Assembly (NCBI RefSeq): GCF_037126465.1
Contig: NC_088206.1
Location: forward strand, 67,769,687 to 67,833,686
Direction: 5' to 3'
From: Ornithodoros turicata
Lineage: Eukaryota; Arthropoda; Arachnida; Ixodida; Argasidae
Length of the DNA stretch: 64,000 nucleotides
Part shown: positions 59,101 through 64,000 of the stretch, piece after piece
How the letters are laid out: the number at the start of each line of letters is the position of its first letter
Numbering within the stretch: position 1 is the first letter of the stretch
Position numbers and translations under genes: made by a program
The notes under the pieces: model-generated
What the model was told of the DNA's origin: nothing
Seen by the model: only the letters and a program-made list of their open reading frames with translations
The model's database searches: none

Positions 59101-62100
59101 ACGGTGTCGGCATTAGGTTGTGTCTATATTTGAGACTTTGTACCTGTGGACTTCTAACTGTGGGATATCAGTTAGTGGTGTCCCTAGTGGTGTCCCTAGT
59201 GGTGTCGTGGGATATAACCCTTTCCCTCAAATCTCGAACCATTCTGCCGGACCTGTTGCGTCCGTTTGTCGTTCGTGCGCTTCGCTTTTCCGCTCTCTGA
59301 CTTTCGCAGCCACGAAGGCGTGACCCTTGAACATTTCCTTTACCGAACCTAGTTTTCCGTTCGCGCAGGCGGACAGGCCGGGAGTCTCTGTCACACGATT
59401 GCGTCATATGGAGTCACGGAAGATCGATGGGGATGGGTAGATTCGTGGCAACGTCACGCAACCTTGTGACGGCGGTGAAATGTAGATATTGGGGTATTCT
59501 ATAGAATAGGGCACCCGTAAATGGCGACTCCTTGTTTCTTCATGTGGCCCCATAGCGCTTGGGTAGCAACCCTAACACTGAGAGAGAGAGAGAAAAAAAA
59601 AAGGATAAAGAAACGTTTCCAGCGTGCATCGCTTCCTCAGACGAAACAATACAGGAGCTGGGCGGTGTTGAACGTGCATGTTTCTGTGGTCTTATGTTTT
59701 GTGTGCCCGGCAGCATATTGGGAATTCGATGTACGATCATGAGTCAAGTCACATGCGCTTGGTCCAGGAATTAGTTCTCTCTCTCTTTTTTTTTTCTACA
59801 CCTGAGGTAACGTCGTCCTCAGTGTTCGAACACAAAGTCTCACGATAAGCTACCGGACGTCTTACCATCTGGCCTAGACATGTACAAGATAACAAAGTAT
59901 CTAACACGCGATCTTAAATATGGACAGCAGAACGTAATTAAGATTCTGCAGAAACACCTGGAAATGAAAGCAGTTAGCTATTACCTAAAGTATTTGAAAT
60001 ACGTAACACTTAAATCAGCCTGGATCGTCAAAGAGATTGCGTTTTATATAACAACAACAACAACAACTTTATTTTATAACGATGAATATGGAGTTTCATC
60101 AGAGACGATGAAATATTACATCATTGCTGGTGGTGATGTGGGGAATGACACAACATCGGAATGAGGAATTTCACGATGATATTTCACCTACGCTAACCCT
60201 TACGTACGCAAAGGCGATAGCGTACCATGCACTAAACACTCACTGGTGACGTCACCATCCACGCATATGACCGTTTCGTGCAGAAAATCTTTGGTCAATG
60301 CAATTCCATTAATATTTCAGGCACCCTCAGCACAGCATCGGCGGCTCCACGAAAACCAGGCTGTGAGCTCGAGATCCTGGACAAGTGCGGCGGCGAGCTC
60401 TTCGTTTTCGCTACCTCCGAGAAGATCGCCATCAACGCGCAGGAACTCGATGAAGTTTGCGCGTGAGTTAGTCTTTATTCGTTCGTCTACTCTCTAGATG
60501 GCGGTAACGTTTGTCTATACGTAGCTTTTTCCACGAAACATTCGACAGCCTACTTACGACACCCCATTGCCGTTATCTATTTACCTTTATAGTGTCGGTC
60601 GTATTGACAGCGATGCCGGAACGCGTTTCCGCGAAGTCTCGCTAGGAGCCCCTTTGCTGACCATCAACTCCAAGGCCGTGCTAAGGTCTGAGGCTTCCCT
60701 TTAGGGCTTCCGGCATACTTTTCTGGTGGATGTCAGCCGGTGACGCTAACTACTACCACTCCTAACTTTTTCTCTCTCTCGCACTCCTTCTTGCCCTCTC
60801 TCCATGTCTGCACACCGTTTGGTAGCTACGAGGTCATGCTGAAGACTTGGACGTGGCGTGTTCGAAACCCATATACCACCGGCTGTTCTGCCTGTGGTTG
60901 TCCCTCGATTTTCCTGCGGTCTTTTCACACGGATGGGGGTCCAGCTTCCCCTGAAGTCGGCCCTGGATGCATGCTATCCCCCATGTCCCCTACTCCTTTT
61001 TACGGTTCTCTACCATCTGTACTCCGCTCATAACCACATATGCTTCGCGGTCGGTACGAGCAGGAACTCGAAACAGAAAGAGTATCCTCGCTCACTTGGA
61101 ATGCATGTGAATACGGTAGTCGCATTAGGAAAGCGCCTGTTTATCTTTACTCTCTGGGAAATACGAACAAGAACCGGCCGATGCCGGTCAGAGGATCTTC
61201 CATGGTCATCTCAGAAAGATCGTATCGTATTTTGTCAAGATCAAGATACGACTCGCGTTATTTCCATTTTATGTAACGAATAACATAAATACCGAACAAA
61301 ATCTGAAATCTTGAAACGTTTCCGAGTAAGATTTTCATATTCATATTCTCAACTGGCAAGCTTCCCGCGCGCAAGGTTAGGCTGAAGGTCCGACTATTCA
61401 CCGAAATGAGAAGAACCAACTAAATGATTGGCGATCGTTCGGATAATGGTTATGTTTTACCTCGTACAGTTTACTGTATTGCGAGGGGATGATAGCATCG
61501 CCTTCGATCTGATATAATCCGATAAGGACTGCTGCCGTCCTTTTTCTCGGAATATCCTCCTTGATTCCCACCTGCTTGTTGATGTGAGCCACGTATACGT
61601 GCGACGCTCGAAAGTGCTTCCGACGCCGTCTATTCGATGACTACATGAATCGCCATTCCTCTTCATGGTATAATCCAGGCTGAAAGAAATGATTGAACTA
61701 ATGAAGGTTTAACATGTATAGGTTAATGCACTGGCCTCCTTCATCACTACTACAGCCTCCCGTTCCCGTGGCCTGGCTCGGATAATGCGCTGGCAGGCAA
61801 CGAGGAAAGCGCTGTTGGGCTCCTCGAGGACCCCAACAGCACCGAATGTCCTCTGGATGTACGAATAACGTCCTAACGGATGATTGATATCCGAGGGACA
61901 TCCATAGGACGTACGAACTCGTTAGGACATTATTCGTACATCCAGAGGATATCCGGTGTTGTTTGGGGAGGTGCTAGTGAGGACTAGAGCATTTATCTGC
62001 GCCATTCCGCGGGGATCGCATTTGCTCCATACTTATTCTGGCGCTTATCTTACACAAAGCTACGAAGACTCCCCATAACTAATCGGTTGTTGCTAAATAT

Positions 62101-63499
62101 TCGGTCTGATTTGTGAGCGTGGTCGTAGGCAATTGTTGGACCATACGTCCCGATTTAGGCGGGACAGGTCCATAAGGTATCATAATTGGCTTTTGATCTT
62201 CAGCGCATCTTAAATGGCTGCGTTCAGCTCACTTGCGCTTTTTACGTTGATTTCAGTCGTCAGGCAGAGGCAGAGGAATGTGCCCGCGATTACCTGAAGA
62301 AATGCACGGAGAGTATCGTTCAGGGCATCGGAAGTATCTTCCTGGATGACGTTAGGGACGAAATCGAAACGAGGTGTGAGAAGGACAGCGAGTACCAGAA
62401 GCGTAAGTAGCATTCATTCTCTCTTCCATGTCACGTCATTCATGTCGTGCCACCTACCGCACGTTTCCTGAACTAGTGTTGTGGCGGCACATGCGCAGTA
62501 CTATTTTCCCCTGAGTGTGGAGCTTATATGCAGAAGTCGACTCGCACGTCACTAAGTGACATCCGAGAAACGTTGAAATCATCCTTTCCAACCTTTAGGA
62601 CAATGACCAGATAAACTGTGAGGCACTGAGATAGGTCAGGAAGTACGCAATACGTTGTGCTCGTCAAATCTCGGACTGTTCTGTAATCGCTCATGACGCG
62701 GACGTTACAGGTTACCTCGAACACGCTTCATGCTTGAACAGCATTGGTCCTGGCCTCCATCGTTGCATGCGAAACCTTACCCTTGACCTCGACACTGCCG
62801 CTCAGCTTCAATCTAAGCACAGGATAGGCGGTGCTTGCTGGTGAGTAAAACAATTCTTTGGCAGACTTATTTGCGTGGAATCGTGAAAGTAATAGTGTAT
62901 TCACACGAGGAATATCACGCAAAATACTGCGAAGGCACATGTCTGGAACGTCATTGATATTACCGGTACATCCACACCATTTTGGGTCAAGAGAAGATCA
63001 TGAACGTCTCGTGCGGACGACCGTCACACGACCATCATTGTAGTAGACGACATTTCCTGCACAGTGTTTTAGATCTCGACTAAATATGATATAAATAAAT
63101 AAAATGGAACAAGCTTCTTGATGAAAGATGAAAGTCACTGAATGTTCTTCACACTTTCATGTTCTTTCAAGCTTCCTGAGGCCATTTTTATTGTACTGTT
63201 CAGCAAAATATTTTACGTCTGAATAAATCATAATTGACTTCATTACTTGCAGCAAATTTAACGTCTTTGAAACCTGCTTCGAGAACGCCGTCAAAGGCAA
63301 GTGTCCCAGCGGAGCCGAGGACCTCGCCCGTAACTTTGTGCAGAAATATTCCGGCGAACTCCTTTCTACCGTGTGCGCACCATACAGAGGCAATCTCGAC
63401 AAGTGCAAGTCTATCGTCTTCGATGACAACCTCAGGGGAGATCCTAACATCCGATCTGCTCTCACCCCTCTGATCAAGGTCGGAGAAGCTCTCGGCTAA
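56194..63499 (+). CDS. Secreted cysteine-rich protein, 234 aa, 5 exons (paralogue 2)
   Basis: Exons: 56194-56233, 60321-60462, 62257-62402, 62711-62840 and 63253-63499 (TAA), all GT-AG, with phases 1, 2, 1, 2 and 705 nt in total. Exon 1 plus the start of exon 2 give a signal peptide (MGKISLAVFAVLFG, then TLSTASA). About 14 Cys follow: GCELEILDKC and EVC (exon 2), ECARDYLKKC and RC (exon 3), SC and RC (exon 4), ACC at the exon 4/5 junction, and TC, KC, VC, KC (exon 5). Exon 4 has one N-glycosylation sequon (NLT). Exons 3 (146 nt) and 5 (247 nt) have exactly the lengths found in the gene at 29991-44950, and motifs correspond (CARDYLKKC/CARDYAVRC; YLEHASC/YFEHVQC). Possible relation to 27-kDa hemolymph glycoproteins (DUF1397) is inference; function unknown. 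Confidence 0.88.
56234..58436. other. Intron 1 sequence without recognised features
   Basis: A short (CAAA)n tract lies near 56778 and an A-rich tract near 57855. No exon or element was identified. Confidence 0.35.
58437..58876. mobile_element. hAT-type MITE, 8-bp TSD, GCCGGTA subterminal repeats
   Basis: The ends TAGGGTTGCCACC and GGTGGCAACCCTA are exact inverted repeats. GGTAAGAC flanks both sides (58429-58436, 58877-58884). GCCGGTAT / ATACCGGC motifs recur at both ends. Confidence 0.9.
58877..60046. other. Intron 1 sequence without exon
   Basis: TAGTGGTGTCCC is repeated three times near 59173-59208. (GA)n with A-rich sequence lies near 59580. Nothing coding was recognised. Confidence 0.35.
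60047..60150 (-). mobile_element. Solo 3' end of a non-LTR retrotransposon
   Basis: On the minus strand it reads ATTCCCCACATCACCACC, AGCAATGATG, then AAAATAAAGTTGTTGTTGTTG. The first block matches the 3' region at 52090-52200. Only the untranslated end was copied. Confidence 0.65.
60184..60237. mobile_element. MITE, CGCTATCGCCTTTGCG family, one end only
   Basis: CCCTTACGTACGCAAAGGCG followed by ATAGCGTACCATGCACTAAA matches the right end of 37094-37250. Confidence 0.7.
60820..61012 (+). mobile_element. tRNA-derived SINE (Ruka-like), old copy
   Basis: A diverged B box (GTGTTCGAAACCC), CGATTTTCCTGCGG and GAAGTCGGCCCTGGATGCAT remain. It is strongly mutated compared with the other copies. Confidence 0.6.
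61013..61830. other. Intron 2 sequence of the second secreted-protein gene
   Basis: No exon or element was recognised here. Confidence 0.35.
61831..61968. mobile_element. Short palindromic element, CCCCAACAGCACCG ends
   Basis: CCCCAACAGCACCG / CGGTGTTGTTTGGGG are inverted ends, and TCCTCTGGATGTACGAATAA pairs with TTATTCGTACATCCAGAGGA inside. The whole 138 bp is a hairpin with a loop of about 40 nt containing further GGATGT/GGACGT copies. It ends about 290 bp before exon 3 of the second secreted-protein gene. Confidence 0.8.
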
Positions 63500-63683
63500 G
63501 TCACGTGCCCTTGCTGCGAGCGATATTTACGGTAGTCTCTGTAAAATACGTCGATTTTATCGTGTCATCAATGAAACAAAATGAGTCGCAGAAGACGGGT
63601 GATAATTACGTGAATTTACGTGTTTGAAAGTGATGGCGTCATACTAAAATGCTTCATCTATTGTCGCACATGTTCTCATCTTA

Positions 63684-63689
63684 AATAAA
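63684..63689 (+). terminator. Polyadenylation signal of the second secreted-protein gene
   Basis: AATAAA lies about 185 bp after the stop codon at 63499. Confidence 0.65.
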
Positions 63690-63777
63690 CTATGTTTGAC
63701 GGTTGTTCAAGAATCGTAGTTGTTCCTCACTATGTCCCATACCTGCCAGCTTGTAAGTCCAACACTATACCGGGTGT

Positions 63778-64000
63778 TTCAGTTAAATCCCCGGGATAAA
63801 TAATTCGTGAACCGGTGCACCAATCGAATAACTTTCTTTTTTACAAGTATCTGTCCAATACCGCCTACAAGATGCACACCGCGTGAATGAGCGGGAGGCG
63901 CTCATTATTTAAATAAAAATTCAAATGAGTTTCGCGAAAAAAGATAACTTCTAAAGCAGGGCGCCGTCGGCATTAAAATGGGTACTACCCCTTCTGGGAC
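63778..64000. mobile_element. MITE cut by the window edge (same family as 19110-19607)
   Basis: It starts TACCGGGTGTTTCAGTTAAA and continues through ATAATTCGTGAACCGGTGCA and TTTCTTTTTTACAAGTATCT to a GGTACTACCCCTTCTGGGAC block. The inner order corresponds to the right half of the earlier copy read inverted. Confidence 0.9.

Noticed and set aside
1..64000. CRISPR arrays, prophage or bacterial operons
   Set aside because: No regular direct repeats with unique spacers and no contiguous prokaryotic-style genes; introns and tRNA-derived SINEs show a nuclear eukaryotic genome.

Overview
The window looks like nuclear DNA of a tick (Ixodida). No species can be named from the sequence. The evidence is indirect: widely spaced, intron-rich genes with GT-AG introns; no operons, ribosome binding sites, phage or CRISPR; several copies of a tRNA-derived SINE that resembles, from memory, the 'Ruka' SINE of ixodid ticks; palindromic MITEs; hAT-type elements; and RNase H-bearing non-LTR retrotransposons. 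Most of the 64 kb is transposon-derived.

Four host genes can be assembled, all on the + strand. (1) About 1731-2862 holds the last two exons of a BTB-BACK protein (BTBD2/3/6-like, without a PHR domain). (2) 10800-29066 holds a 12-exon gene whose reading frame is continuous across all 11 introns (1,386 nt, 461 aa). It encodes a short Ser/Met/Gly cytoplasmic tail, one transmembrane helix, an acidic Gly/Ser/Pro stalk and a roughly 350-aa ectodomain that may be a degenerate GH18-like barrel. (3) 29991-44950 and (4) 56194-63499 hold two paralogous 5-exon genes for secreted cysteine-rich proteins of 235 and 234 aa. Their intron phases are identical and two of their exons are the same length.

Layout: 1-3.5 kb, BTB gene and a MITE. 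3.8-10.96 kb, a large inverted duplication: the promoter and first two exons of the 461-aa gene (right arm, about 10.19-10.96 kb) recur inverted and broken at about 3.8-6.2 kb. The left arm is split by an hAT element, a SINE and a LINE fragment, and the spacer is a decayed non-LTR retrotransposon. 10.8-29.1 kb, the 461-aa gene, with MITEs and hAT elements in its introns. 30-45 kb, the first secreted-protein gene. Its intron 1 holds a MITE nest (31.5-33.4 kb), and its intron 4 holds a minisatellite and a TIR element split by a 5'-truncated LINE with a 550-aa open frame. 45.5-48.7 kb, a 3.2-kb nested hAT-like element ending in a SINE. 49.7-51.1 kb, two perfect hairpins and a TATCGATA-rich array. 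52-55.3 kb, a LINE 3' end, a second SINE type and MITEs. 56.1-63.7 kb, the second secreted-protein gene. 63.78-64 kb, a MITE cut by the window edge.

The two secreted proteins and the membrane-anchored ectodomain all act outside the cytoplasm, but nothing here shows that they work together. No database search was possible, so family names beyond clear motifs are inference.
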